NCBI GenBank assembly: GCA_937910975.1
Contig: CALEMZ010000326.1
Span: 1 to 12,208, forward strand
Reading direction: 5' to 3'
Origin: an uncultured Pseudorhodobacter sp.
GTDB lineage: Bacteria > Pseudomonadota > Alphaproteobacteria > Rhodobacterales > Rhodobacteraceae
Length of the DNA stretch: 12,208 nt
Shown piece by piece: positions 1 to 8,489 of this stretch. The notes under the pieces were generated by a model that had not been told where the DNA came from, did not search any database, and was given only the letters and a program-made list of their open reading frames with translations. A program made the position numbers and the translations under genes. Within the stretch, counting starts at the first letter, position 1. Each line of letters begins with the position of its first letter.

Positions 1-1481
1 TCGCCATTGCGAACGTGGCGCTGACCATCCCCGCGCGTATTATCGTAGGCATGGCGCTGGACCGTTACGGCCCACGCCGTGTGTTTTCGATCCTGATGGT
101 GCTGATGGCTGTCCCGACGCTGGTATTTGCCTTTGGCACATCGCGTGAGCAACTGTTTGTGTCGCGCCTCGTACTCAGCTCGGTCGGTGCCAGCTTCGTG
201 GTTGGTATCCACATGACCACGCTTTGGTTCAAACCGCGTGACATCGGCTTTGCTGAGGGGCTTTACGCAGGCTGGGGCAACTTCGGTTCCGCCGCCGCTG
301 CGATGACCATCCCCACGGTGGCGCTGTCCATTTATGGCGGCGACCACGGCTGGCGCTATGCGATTGCCACCTCAGGCATCATCATGGCTGTTTATGGCGT
401 ATTTTACTGGTTTGCCATCACCGATGGCCCCTCCGCCAGCACGCAGCGCAAGCCGCGCAAGGCGATGGCGCTTGAGGTCAGCTCCTGGCGCGATCTTTAC
501 ATGTTGATCGCAATGACCATTCCGCTGGTCGGCATCTTGTCGATCTTGGTTTGGCGGGTGCAGAATATGGGCTATCTCGACCCGATGACGGCCGTCTTTT
601 GTTATGCCGCAATTGTGGTGGTGATCATTTACCAGATCGTCCAGATCATGCGCGTCAACCTGCCGCTTCTGCGTAAGGGTGTGCCGAAAGACGACCAATA
701 CCCGTTCAAAAGCGTGGCGGCCCTCAATGTCACCTACTTTGCCAACTTTGGCGCTGAACTGGCCGTGGTTTCGATGCTGCCGCTGTTTTTTGAAGAAACC
801 TTCGGGCTGCATGCAGCGGCTGCGGGGCTTATCGCAGCCTCCTTCGCCTTCGTGAACCTGTTTGCGCGTCCAATGGGCGGATTGGTCAGTGACCGGATGG
901 GCAACCGCCGCTTCGTGATGCTGGCCTATATGTTCGGCATTGGCGTCGGCTTTGTGCTGATGGGCTTGATTGACAGCAACTGGCCACTGATCGTCGCCAT
1001 TTCTGTCACCATCTTCTGCTCCTTCTTCGTGCAGGGTGCTGAGGGCGCGACCTTTGGCATCATCCCCTCGATCAAGCGTCGCTTGACCGGGCAGATTTCG
1101 GGGATGGCAGGGGCCTACGGCAACGTCGGCGCGGTGTTTTACCTCTTTGTGTTCACCATGGTCACGCCCTCGCAGTTCTTCTTCATCATCGCAGCAGGGG
1201 CTTTCATCAGCTGGCTGGTGTGTCTGGCCTGGCTGAAGGAACCCGAAGGCGGGTTTGGCGATGAATATGTCGTCTCCTCGGTTGATGAGGCCATCGCCGC
1301 CGAAGCTGCCTTCAAACGTGAAGCGAAAGATCGGCTGGTCAACGTCTTTGGCAAATCCGGTCAGATCGATGTCGTGGAACGCGGTGTCGGCATGACACTG
1401 ACCGCGCGCTTTGACAGCATTGATGATCTTCGCGCTGCCCTTGTACGGCTGGAGAATATTCCCGCCGCCTCCAAGGCCTGA
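1..1481 (+). CDS. narK1: NarK1-type nitrate transporter (MFS), 5' truncated
   Basis: Inner-membrane major facilitator protein of the nitrate/nitrite porter family; NarK1-type members are thought to import nitrate with protons. The reading frame is open to the window edge (first full codon at base 3), so the GTG at 15 is not the true start; roughly TM1 and part of TM2 are missing. Visible are an Arg at 36-38 (IPAR) and an Arg at 867-869 (FARPMGG), which match the two anion-binding arginines of NarK, the MFS loop GMALDRYGPRR just after the first, and two glycine-rich nitrate signatures, GLYAGWGNFGS (about 258-290) and GMAGAYGNVGA (about 1101-1133). After the last helix (ending WLKEPEGG, near 1239) comes an unusual 80-residue charged, probably cytoplasmic tail. 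It is followed after 78 nt by narK2. Assignment to the K1 rather than K2 subtype rests on the signature wording and gene order. Confidence 0.93.
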   Translation, partial: AIANVALTIPARIIVGMALDRYGPRRVFSILMVLMAVPTLVFAFGTSREQLFVSRLVLSSVGASFVVGIHMTTLWFKPRDIGFAEGLYAGWGNFGSAAAAMTIPTVALSIYGGDHGWRYAIATSGIIMAVYGVFYWFAITDGPSASTQRKPRKAMALEVSSWRDLYMLIAMTIPLVGILSILVWRVQNMGYLDPMTAVFCYAAIVVVIIYQIVQIMRVNLPLLRKGVPKDDQYPFKSVAALNVTYFANFGAELAVVSMLPLFFEETFGLHAAAAGLIAASFAFVNLFARPMGGLVSDRMGNRRFVMLAYMFGIGVGFVLMGLIDSNWPLIVAISVTIFCSFFVQGAEGATFGIIPSIKRRLTGQISGMAGAYGNVGAVFYLFVFTMVTPSQFFFIIAAGAFISWLVCLAWLKEPEGGFGDEYVVSSVDEAIAAEAAFKREAKDRLVNVFGKSGQIDVVERGVGMTLTARFDSIDDLRAALVRLENIPAASKA

Positions 1482-1485
1482 ACAG

Positions 1486-1512
1486 GGCTGCGGTGGGGCA
1501 ACCCACCGGGCC
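1486..1512 (+). repeat. Hairpin with GCAA tetraloop between narK1 and narK2
   Basis: A perfect 7-bp inverted repeat (CGGTGGG 1491-1497, CCCACCG 1502-1508) closes on a GCAA loop of the stable GNRA class. The stem can extend through a small internal loop by GGC 1486-1488 pairing with GCC 1510-1512. No T-run follows directly, so it does not look like an intrinsic terminator. The GGTGGG/CCCACC core followed by CCTAC resembles small intergenic REP-like elements common in proteobacterial genomes; that comparison is from memory. A role in transcript processing or stability is inferred. Confidence 0.6.
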
Positions 1513-1559
1513 TACAACCCAACAAATTTTCGCCCGTGTCTTGAAAAAAGGAGGCCACA

Positions 1560-3161
1560 ATGGCCCAAGATATCAAAGACTGGAATGTCGAGGATAAGAC
1601 ATTCTGGGAAACCACCGGAAAGCATGTCGCTAACCGCAACCTCTGGATCTCGATCCCCAACCTGCTGATCGGCTTCGCCATCTGGCTGATGTGGGGGATT
1701 ATCACAGTTCAGATGCTTAACCTCGGCTTTCCGTTCAAACCGGCCGAATTGTTCACCCTGACGGCGATTGCCGGACTTAGCGGTGCTACGCTGCGCATCC
1801 CGGCCTCATTCATGATCCGCATCGCAGGCGGGCGTAATACGGTGTTTCTGACCACGGCGATGCTGCTTATCCCGGCTATCGGCTCGGGCATGGCACTGCA
1901 AAACTCTGATACTTCCTTGCTTTCGTTCCAGCTTCTTGCACTTTTGTCAGGCATTGGCGGCGGCAACTTTGCAGCCTCGATGAGCAACATTTCCACCTTT
2001 TATCCCAAAAGCAAGCAGGGGCTGGCACTCGGTCTGAACGCGGGCCTTGGCAACTTCGGCGTTACCACCATGCAGGTCGCAATCCCCGCAGTAATGACGC
2101 TGGCGGTATTCGGCGCGGTTGCAGGCGATCCGATGGTGCTGCTCAAGGACAGTGGCACGCTAATCGGCAAAATCCCGGCAGGCACTGATACCTGGATCCA
2201 GAACGGGGCCTATGTCTGGGCTGCGGTCCTGATCCCGCTGCTGATCGCCGCTTGGTTCGGCATGAACAACCTGCTTACAATCACCCCAGAGCCGGGCCAT
2301 CCGCTGGCTGCTTTTGGCCGGATCACCGGGCTATACCTGATTGGTTTTGTGACAGCAGGCGTCGGGCTTTACTTCTATCTGCCCGCACCCACCGGACTGG
2401 GCCTTTTGAACCCCTGGATCGCAATGCTGCTGATCATCGTCGCGACTCTGGCGCTGATGCGCATGATGCCGGGCCGGATTGGCGAAAACTCCAAGCGTCA
2501 GTTTGTGATCTTCAACAACAAGCACACCTGGTCGATGACCATTCTCTACATCCTGACCTTCGGCTCGTTCATCGGCTTCTCGATGGCGCTGCCGCTCTCG
2601 ATCACGGTGATCTTCGGCTTCACCAATGTCGAGGTTGCAGGTGTGATGCAGCGTGTGGCTAACCCTGCCGCACCAAGCGCACTTACCTGGGCCTGGATCG
2701 GGCCTTTCGTTGGCGCGCTGATCCGTCCGCCGGGCGGCTGGCTGTCGGATAAGCTGGGTGGTTCCATCGTGACGCAAGGCGTTGCCGTGGTGATGGTTCT
2801 GGCCTCGGCCAGCGTAGGATATGTGATGATGCTGGCCTATCAGTCGCCAGCCCCTGAACAGTATTTCACTATCTTCATCGTGCTGTTCATCATCATCTTT
2901 GCTGCGACGGGTATTGGCAACGGCTCCACCTTCCGCACCATCGGCGTCGTGTTCAACCAAGAGCAAGCCGGGCCGGTGCTGGGCTGGACCTCTGCTGTGG
3001 CGGCTTACGGTGCGTTCGTGGCGCCAATGGTAATCGGTGGTCAGATCAAGGCCGGAACGCCGGAATACGCGATGTACGGTTTCGCTGTGTTCTACGCGCT
3101 TTGCATAATCCTGAACTGGTGGTTCTACCTACGGCCCAACGCCTACATCAAAAACCCCTGA
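1560..3161 (+). CDS. narK2: NarK2-type nitrate/nitrite transporter (MFS)
   Basis: Full-length 533-residue inner-membrane transporter of the NarK family, expected to exchange cytoplasmic nitrite for external nitrate and so prevent nitrite build-up during NarG activity. The start is fixed by AAGGAGG at 1548-1554, five bases before the ATG. Visible landmarks are the TM2 arginine R79 (TLRIPASFM), GGGNFAASMSNIS followed by FYPKSKQG, the nitrate signature GLNAGLGNFGV at residues 158-168, the second arginine R389 in GALIRPPGGWLSDKLGG, and a second glycine/alanine-rich signature around residues 475-490. It is longer than E. coli NarK (463 residues), with extra loop sequence around residues 185-215 and before R389. 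In some relatives (Paracoccus) NarK1 and NarK2 form one fused protein; here they are separate genes in the same frame, kept apart by stops at 1479 and 1542. Confidence 0.96.
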   Translation: MAQDIKDWNVEDKTFWETTGKHVANRNLWISIPNLLIGFAIWLMWGIITVQMLNLGFPFKPAELFTLTAIAGLSGATLRIPASFMIRIAGGRNTVFLTTAMLLIPAIGSGMALQNSDTSLLSFQLLALLSGIGGGNFAASMSNISTFYPKSKQGLALGLNAGLGNFGVTTMQVAIPAVMTLAVFGAVAGDPMVLLKDSGTLIGKIPAGTDTWIQNGAYVWAAVLIPLLIAAWFGMNNLLTITPEPGHPLAAFGRITGLYLIGFVTAGVGLYFYLPAPTGLGLLNPWIAMLLIIVATLALMRMMPGRIGENSKRQFVIFNNKHTWSMTILYILTFGSFIGFSMALPLSITVIFGFTNVEVAGVMQRVANPAAPSALTWAWIGPFVGALIRPPGGWLSDKLGGSIVTQGVAVVMVLASASVGYVMMLAYQSPAPEQYFTIFIVLFIIIFAATGIGNGSTFRTIGVVFNQEQAGPVLGWTSAVAAYGAFVAPMVIGGQIKAGTPEYAMYGFAVFYALCIILNWWFYLRPNAYIKNP

Positions 3162-3174
3162 TCCAAGCCCAATC

Positions 3175-3201
3175 CGTGCCCCGCATCCCTTGCGGGGCAT
3201 G
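3175..3201 (+). repeat. GC-rich hairpin in the narK2-narG spacer
   Basis: A perfect 9-bp inverted repeat, TGCCCCGCA (3177-3185) and TGCGGGGCA (3191-3199) with a 5-base TCCCT loop, extends to 11 pairs by one G-U and one C-G pair. It lies 25 nt upstream of the narG ATG, before its ribosome binding site. The following bases (TGACCCCCAAAG) hold no T-run, so termination is unlikely. Position suggests a processing or stabilising stem that sets narGHJI mRNA apart from the transporter mRNA; this is inferred. Confidence 0.6.
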
Positions 3202-3225
3202 ACCCCCAAAGCCAGGAGAACTGCC

Positions 3226-6200
3226 ATGAGCCATCTGCTCGATAAACTTAACTTCCTCCAATCCAAGCAGTTGGAGACCTTTGCCGACGGTCACGGGCAG
3301 GTCACACGCGAAAACCGCGATTGGGAGGACACCTATAGAAACCGCTGGCGCCACGACAAGATCGTGCGCTCGACCCATGGGGTCAATTGCACTGGGTCTT
3401 GCTCGTGGAAAATCTACGTCAAATCCGGCATTGTTACATGGGAAACCCAGCAGACCGATTATCCGCGCACCCGCGCTGGCCTGCCCAACCATGAGCCACG
3501 TGGCTGTGCGCGTGGAGCAAGCTATAGCTGGTATCTCTACTCCGCTAACCGGGTGAAGAACCCGCTGATCCGTGGCGCGTTGATGCGGGCCTGGCGCGAA
3601 TTGCGCGCCACGATGTCCCCGACCGCCGCATGGAAAGCCTTGCAAGATGACCCGGTGCTGCGCGCATCTTATGTCAAGACCCGCGGCAAGGGCGGCTTTG
3701 TGCGCGCCACATGGGACGAGTCCACCGAGATCATCGCCGCCGCCAACGCCTATACCGCCAAAACCTATGGCCCAGACCGGGTGTTCGGCTTCTCGCCGAT
3801 CCCGGCGATGTCGATGGTCAGCTATGCGGCAGGCTCGCGCTATCTGTCGCTGATGGGCGGCACCTGCATGAGCTTTTATGACTGGTATTGCGATCTGCCA
3901 CCCGCCAGCCCGATGACATGGGGCGAACAGACCGACGTGCCGGAAAGTGCGGACTGGTATAACGCGGGCTTCTTGCTGCTTTGGGGCTCTAACGTGCCGC
4001 AAACCCGCACGCCCGACGCGCATTTCTACACCGAGGCACGCTATCGCGGCACCAAATCCGCCGTGATCTGCCCCGACTATTCTGAGGCCGCCAAGTTTGG
4101 CGATATCTGGCTGGCCCCCAAACAAGGCACCGATTCCGCGCTGGCGATGGCCTTTGGCCATGTCATCTTGCGTGAATTTCACCTTGACCGGCAGTCTGAG
4201 TATTTTGAGGATTACTGCCGCAAATACTCCGATATGCCGATGCTGGTGCGGCTGGACGAGAAAGACGGCAAGCTGGTGCCGGGCCGCTTTTTGCGCGCCG
4301 ACGATCTGCGCGGCAAGCTGGGCGAAAAGAACAACCCCGAATGGAAAACCGTCGCTTGGGACAGCATCAGCGGCAAGCCCGTCGCGCCCAATGGCACGGT
4401 CGGCTATCGCTGGGGGCAGGACGGTGAGTGGAACCTTGAAGAACGCGCCCAGGGTGCTGAAACCAAGCTCGCGATGTCATTCATCCTTGAGGAAGACCGC
4501 GACGAGGTTGTGGGCGTTGATTTCCCCTATTTCGGCGGCGAGGCCACTGAGCATTTCGTGAAATGCGAGCACCCCGATGTGCTGACCCGCAACCTGCCCG
4601 TCAAGCGCATCAAAACCGGCAAGGGCGACATTCTGGTCGCCACCGTGTTCGATCTGTTCTGCGCCAACTACGGGCTGGACCGTGGTTTGGGCGGCGAATG
4701 GGTATCGAAAGACTATACCGACGACATGCCCTACACGCCCGCTTGGGCTGAAAAGATCACCGGCGTGAAGGCCGATCAGGTCATCACCGTTGCACGCGAA
4801 TTCGCGCTGAACGCCGAAAAGACCAAGGGCAAGTCCATGGTCATTCTGGGCGCTGGCCTGAACCACTGGTACCACATGGACATGAACTATCGCGGCATCA
4901 TCAACATGCTGGTGATGTGTGGTTGTGTAGGCCAATCAGGCGGGGGCTGGGCGCATTATGTAGGCCAGGAAAAGCTGCGCCCGCAAACTGGCTGGGCACC
5001 GTTGGCCTTCGCGCTGGATTGGACACGGCCACCGCGGCACATGAACTCCACCTCGGCATGGTATGCGCATACCGACCAGTGGCGCTATGAAACGCTGGGT
5101 GTCAGCGAAATCCTGTCACCCACCGCACCTGAAGGCGACTGGGACGCAAGCTTGATCGACTATAACATCCGCGCCGAGCGGATGGGCTGGTTGCCCTCCG
5201 CGCCGCAGCTCAAAACCAACCCGCTGGAGGTGGCAAAGGCCGCTAAGGCTGCCGGTAAGGACATCAAGGATTACGTTGTCCAACAGCTCAAGTCCGGTGA
5301 ACTGGAAATGTCTTGCGAAGACCCGGATGCGCCTGAAAACTGGCCACGTAACCTGTTTGTTTGGCGCTCCAACCTGCTTGGCTCCTCGGGCAAGGGACAT
5401 GAGTACTTCCTCAAGCACCTGCTCGGCACCGACCACGGCGTTTTGGGCCATGACCTTGCGCATGAAGGCGGCGCGATGCCCAAAGAGGCCAAGTGGCACA
5501 AGGATGCGCCTGAGGGCAAACTGGACCTGTTGGTCACCATCGACTTCCGTATGTCGACCACCTGCGTCTACTCCGACATCGTGCTGCCCACCGCCAGCTG
5601 GTATGAGAAAAACGATCTCAACACCTCTGACATGCACCCGTTCATCCACCCGCTACAGGCGGCTGTGGACCCGGCTTATGAGAGCAAATCGGATTGGGAA
5701 ATCTTCAAATCCATCGCCAAGAAGTTCAGCGAGGTCGCGCCTGAAATTCTTGGGGTTGAGACCGATATCGTGGCGCTCCCGATCTTGCACGACACCCCTG
5801 CCGAGATTGCACAAGATCAGGTGCTGGACTGGAAGAAGGGCGAATGCGAACTGATCCCCGGCAAGACCGCGCCCAATTTCATCGCGGTGGAACGTGACTA
5901 CCCCGCCCTTTACGCCCGGTTCGTGGCGCTTGGGCCGCTGATGGACAAGGTCGGCAACGGTGGCAAGGGCATTGCCTGGAAAACTGAAGTCGAGGTGCAG
6001 CATCTACGCGATCTCAATGGCGAATGGAGTGACGGCCCCGCCAAAGGCTGCGCGAAAATCGTGACCGATATCGACGCGACCGAAGTGATCCTGATGTTGG
6101 CCCCAGAAACCAACGGCGAAGTGGCCGTCAAGGCTTGGCAGGCGTTGGAAAAATTCACCGGGCGCGAACATGCCCATCTGGCGCTGCCCAAGGCGGATGA

Positions 6201-6963
6201 AAAGATCCGCTTTCGTGATATCGCCGCACAGCCGCGCAAGATCATCTCATCACCCACCTGGTCGGGAATTGAGAGCGAGCATGTGTGCTATAACGCGGGC
6301 TACACCAACGTCCATGAACTGATCCCGTGGCGCACGCTTACCGGCCGCCAGCAGCTTTATCAGGATCATCTGTGGATGCGCGCCTTTGGCGAAGGGTTCT
6401 GCCTTTACCGCCCGCCGGTGGATCTGAAAACCATCACCCGCGAGGTCAATACCGATGCCCGTGATGGCACGCCGCATCTGGTGCTTAACTTCATCACGCC
6501 GCACCAGAAATGGGGCATCCACAGCACCTATTCCGACAACCTGTTGATGCTGACGCTCAACCGTGGCGGGCCGGTGGTCTGGCTGTCCGAGGTGGACGCC
6601 CAAAAGGCTGGCATCGTCGATAACGATTGGGTTGAGGCCTATAACGTCAACGGCGCGCTGACGGCGCGGGCCGTGGTGTCGCAGCGCATGAAGGAAGGCA
6701 CGATCTTCATGTATCACGCGCAGGAAAAGATCGTGAACACGCCCGGCTCGGAGAAAACCGGCCTGCGTGGCGGTATCCACAACTCGGTCACCCGCGCCAC
6801 GGTCAAGCCCACCCATATGATCGGCGGCTATGCCCAGCAAAGCTACGGCTTCAACTATTACGGCACCGTCGGCTCCAACCGCGACGAATTCGTGATCGTT
6901 CGCAAGATGAAAAACATCGACTGGCTCGATACGCCGGTTAACAAGACGGAGGCAGCCCAATGA
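3226..6963 (+). CDS. narG: Respiratory nitrate reductase alpha subunit NarG
   Basis: Catalytic subunit of membrane-bound cytoplasm-facing nitrate reductase; it reduces nitrate to nitrite at a Mo-bis(MGD) centre using electrons from NarH. From ATG 3226 the product is 1245 residues, the usual NarG size (E. coli about 1247). An in-frame TTG at 3190 lies inside the hairpin and gives an atypical N-terminus, whereas ATG 3226 has AGGAG at 3214-3218 and begins SHLLDKLNFLQ, close to known NarG. The FS0 cluster ligands are H51, C55, C59 and C94 (HGVNCTGSCSWK, EPRGCARGAS). The molybdenum ligand Asp is D219 in CMSFYDWYCDLPP (E. coli D222). There is no cleavable Tat signal, only a vestigial leader-like N-terminus, as in the family. 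The stop overlaps the narH start (ATGA). All expected motifs are intact and the gene looks functional. Confidence 0.98.
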   Translation: MSHLLDKLNFLQSKQLETFADGHGQVTRENRDWEDTYRNRWRHDKIVRSTHGVNCTGSCSWKIYVKSGIVTWETQQTDYPRTRAGLPNHEPRGCARGASYSWYLYSANRVKNPLIRGALMRAWRELRATMSPTAAWKALQDDPVLRASYVKTRGKGGFVRATWDESTEIIAAANAYTAKTYGPDRVFGFSPIPAMSMVSYAAGSRYLSLMGGTCMSFYDWYCDLPPASPMTWGEQTDVPESADWYNAGFLLLWGSNVPQTRTPDAHFYTEARYRGTKSAVICPDYSEAAKFGDIWLAPKQGTDSALAMAFGHVILREFHLDRQSEYFEDYCRKYSDMPMLVRLDEKDGKLVPGRFLRADDLRGKLGEKNNPEWKTVAWDSISGKPVAPNGTVGYRWGQDGEWNLEERAQGAETKLAMSFILEEDRDEVVGVDFPYFGGEATEHFVKCEHPDVLTRNLPVKRIKTGKGDILVATVFDLFCANYGLDRGLGGEWVSKDYTDDMPYTPAWAEKITGVKADQVITVAREFALNAEKTKGKSMVILGAGLNHWYHMDMNYRGIINMLVMCGCVGQSGGGWAHYVGQEKLRPQTGWAPLAFALDWTRPPRHMNSTSAWYAHTDQWRYETLGVSEILSPTAPEGDWDASLIDYNIRAERMGWLPSAPQLKTNPLEVAKAAKAAGKDIKDYVVQQLKSGELEMSCEDPDAPENWPRNLFVWRSNLLGSSGKGHEYFLKHLLGTDHGVLGHDLAHEGGAMPKEAKWHKDAPEGKLDLLVTIDFRMSTTCVYSDIVLPTASWYEKNDLNTSDMHPFIHPLQAAVDPAYESKSDWEIFKSIAKKFSEVAPEILGVETDIVALPILHDTPAEIAQDQVLDWKKGECELIPGKTAPNFIAVERDYPALYARFVALGPLMDKVGNGGKGIAWKTEVEVQHLRDLNGEWSDGPAKGCAKIVTDIDATEVILMLAPETNGEVAVKAWQALEKFTGREHAHLALPKADEKIRFRDIAAQPRKIISSPTWSGIESEHVCYNAGYTNVHELIPWRTLTGRQQLYQDHLWMRAFGEGFCLYRPPVDLKTITREVNTDARDGTPHLVLNFITPHQKWGIHSTYSDNLLMLTLNRGGPVVWLSEVDAQKAGIVDNDWVEAYNVNGALTARAVVSQRMKEGTIFMYHAQEKIVNTPGSEKTGLRGGIHNSVTRATVKPTHMIGGYAQQSYGFNYYGTVGSNRDEFVIVRKMKNIDWLDTPVNKTEAAQ

Positions 6964-8489
6964 GAATTCGCGCGCAAATCGGCATGGTGCTGAACCTCGA
7001 CAAATGCATCGGCTGTCATACTTGCTCGGTCACTTGCAAGAACGTCTGGACCAGCCGCGAGGGTGTTGAATACGCCTGGTTCAACAATGTCGAGACCAAG
7101 CCCGGCATCGGATACCCAAAAAACTGGGAAGATCAGGCCAAATGGAACGGCGGCTGGGAACGCACCAAAAGCGGCAAGTTGCAGCCCAAGCAGGGTGCGA
7201 AATGGCGCATCCTAGCCAATATCTTTGGCAACCCCGACCTGCCCGAAATCGACGACTATTATGAGCCGTTCGATTTCGACTATGACCACCTGAAATCCGC
7301 CCCTGACATGACCGCCTTTCCGACCGCGCGCCCGCGCTCGGTCATCACCGGCGAGCGGATGGAGAAAATCGAATGGGGGCCAAACTGGGAGGAAATTCTG
7401 GGCGGCGAATTTTCCAAACGCTCAGCCGATACCAACTTTGAGGGCATCCAGAAGGAAATCTACGGCCAGTACGAAAACACCTTCATGATGTATTTGCCGC
7501 GCCTGTGCGAGCATTGCCTCAACCCCACCTGTGCGGCGGCCTGCCCCTCGGGCGCGATCTACAAGCGCGAGGAAGACGGCATCGTGCTGATTGATCAGGA
7601 AAAATGCCGGGGCTGGCGGATGTGTGTATCCGGCTGCCCCTACAAGAAGGTTTATTACAACTGGGAAAGCGGAAAATCCGAGAAATGCACCTTTTGCTAT
7701 CCGCGCATTGAAAGCGGCCAGCCGACGGTTTGCTCGGAAACCTGTGTCGGGCGCATCCGCTATCTGGGCGTGATGCTTTACGACGCCGACCAGATCCTTG
7801 AGGCCGCATCCAAGCCCGATGAGAAAGACCTCTATCAGGCGCAGCTTGATCTGTTCCTCGACCCCAACGACCCCGAGGTGCAAAAGGCAGCCCTTGCCGA
7901 TGGCATCCCCGCCGACTGGATCGAGGCGGCCAAGAACTCGCCCGTCTACAAGATGGCGATGGACTGGAAGATCGCCTTCCCGCTGCACCCCGAATATCGG
8001 ACCTTGCCGATGGTCTGGTACATCCCACCACTTTCGCCGATTCAAAACGCGGCTGCGGCGGGCATGATTGGCCATGACGGTGCGATGCCCGATGTCAAAT
8101 CGCTGCGCATTCCGGTGCGTTATCTGGCCAACATGCTGACTGCGGGCCATGAGGCGCCAGTGGTGACAGCGTTGGAGCGGATGCTGGCCATGCGCGCCTA
8201 TATGCGGTCCAAAACAGTGGACGGCGTAATCGACGCGGCAATTGCTGAGCGCGTCGGCCTGAGCGTCGAGTTGATCGAGGATATGTACAAGATCATGGCG
8301 CTGGCCGATTACGAGGACCGTTTTGTCATCCCCACCACGCACCGCGAAGTGGTTGAGGAAGCCTATGAGTTGAAGGGCGGCTGCGGCTTTACCGATGGCA
8401 ATGGCTGCTCGGTGGGCATTTCGGACGGCAAGCTGTTTGGCGGCAAGAAACGCAAGAAAACTCTCACACTGCCATCGGAGGCCTTTTAA
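6960..8489 (+). CDS. narH: Respiratory nitrate reductase beta subunit NarH
   Basis: Iron-sulfur subunit of 509 residues that wires NarI hemes to NarG. Cysteine ligands are all present: C16, C19, C22, C26 (CIGCHTCSVTCKNVW), C183, C186, C191, C195 (CEHCLNPTCAAACP), C216, C222, C226 (CRGWRMCVSGCP), C243, C246, C258 and C262. In the third group W219 replaces the usual cysteine, the hallmark of the NarH [3Fe-4S] cluster (E. coli W220), so three [4Fe-4S] and one [3Fe-4S] clusters are expected. The C-terminus carries the conserved Gly/Cys-rich GGCGFTDGNGCSVG stretch and a lysine-rich end. Start choice is clear: GGAGG at 6948-6952 lies seven bases before the ATG, and the ATG overlaps the narG stop, implying translational coupling. 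No signal peptide is seen, consistent with a cytoplasmic-side subunit. Confidence 0.98.
   Translation: MRIRAQIGMVLNLDKCIGCHTCSVTCKNVWTSREGVEYAWFNNVETKPGIGYPKNWEDQAKWNGGWERTKSGKLQPKQGAKWRILANIFGNPDLPEIDDYYEPFDFDYDHLKSAPDMTAFPTARPRSVITGERMEKIEWGPNWEEILGGEFSKRSADTNFEGIQKEIYGQYENTFMMYLPRLCEHCLNPTCAAACPSGAIYKREEDGIVLIDQEKCRGWRMCVSGCPYKKVYYNWESGKSEKCTFCYPRIESGQPTVCSETCVGRIRYLGVMLYDADQILEAASKPDEKDLYQAQLDLFLDPNDPEVQKAALADGIPADWIEAAKNSPVYKMAMDWKIAFPLHPEYRTLPMVWYIPPLSPIQNAAAAGMIGHDGAMPDVKSLRIPVRYLANMLTAGHEAPVVTALERMLAMRAYMRSKTVDGVIDAAIAERVGLSVELIEDMYKIMALADYEDRFVIPTTHREVVEEAYELKGGCGFTDGNGCSVGISDGKLFGGKKRKKTLTLPSEAF

Noticed and set aside
15..17. GTG at base 15 as start of narK1
   Set aside because: The frame continues open upstream to the window edge and the sequence here already lies in the TM2 region of the family.
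2331..2966. 211-codon minus-strand open frame opposite narK2, and similar ones opposite narG (6250-6960) and narH (7422-8342)
   Set aside because: Histidine- and arginine-rich translations with no motif and no credible ribosome site, all lying over well supported + strand genes.
3175..3201. Intrinsic terminator between narK2 and narG
   Set aside because: The stem is strong but followed by TGACCCCCAAAG rather than a T-run, and narG has its own ribosome site but no visible promoter.
3190..3225. TTG start for narG at 3190
   Set aside because: It would place the start inside a hairpin and add 12 atypical residues; ATG 3226 has AGGAG at good spacing and matches the usual NarG beginning.
3148..4182. 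344-codon open frame on the minus strand opposite narG
   Set aside because: It is antisense to strongly conserved narG sequence, its translation has no recognisable domain, and GC-rich third positions routinely open such mirror frames.
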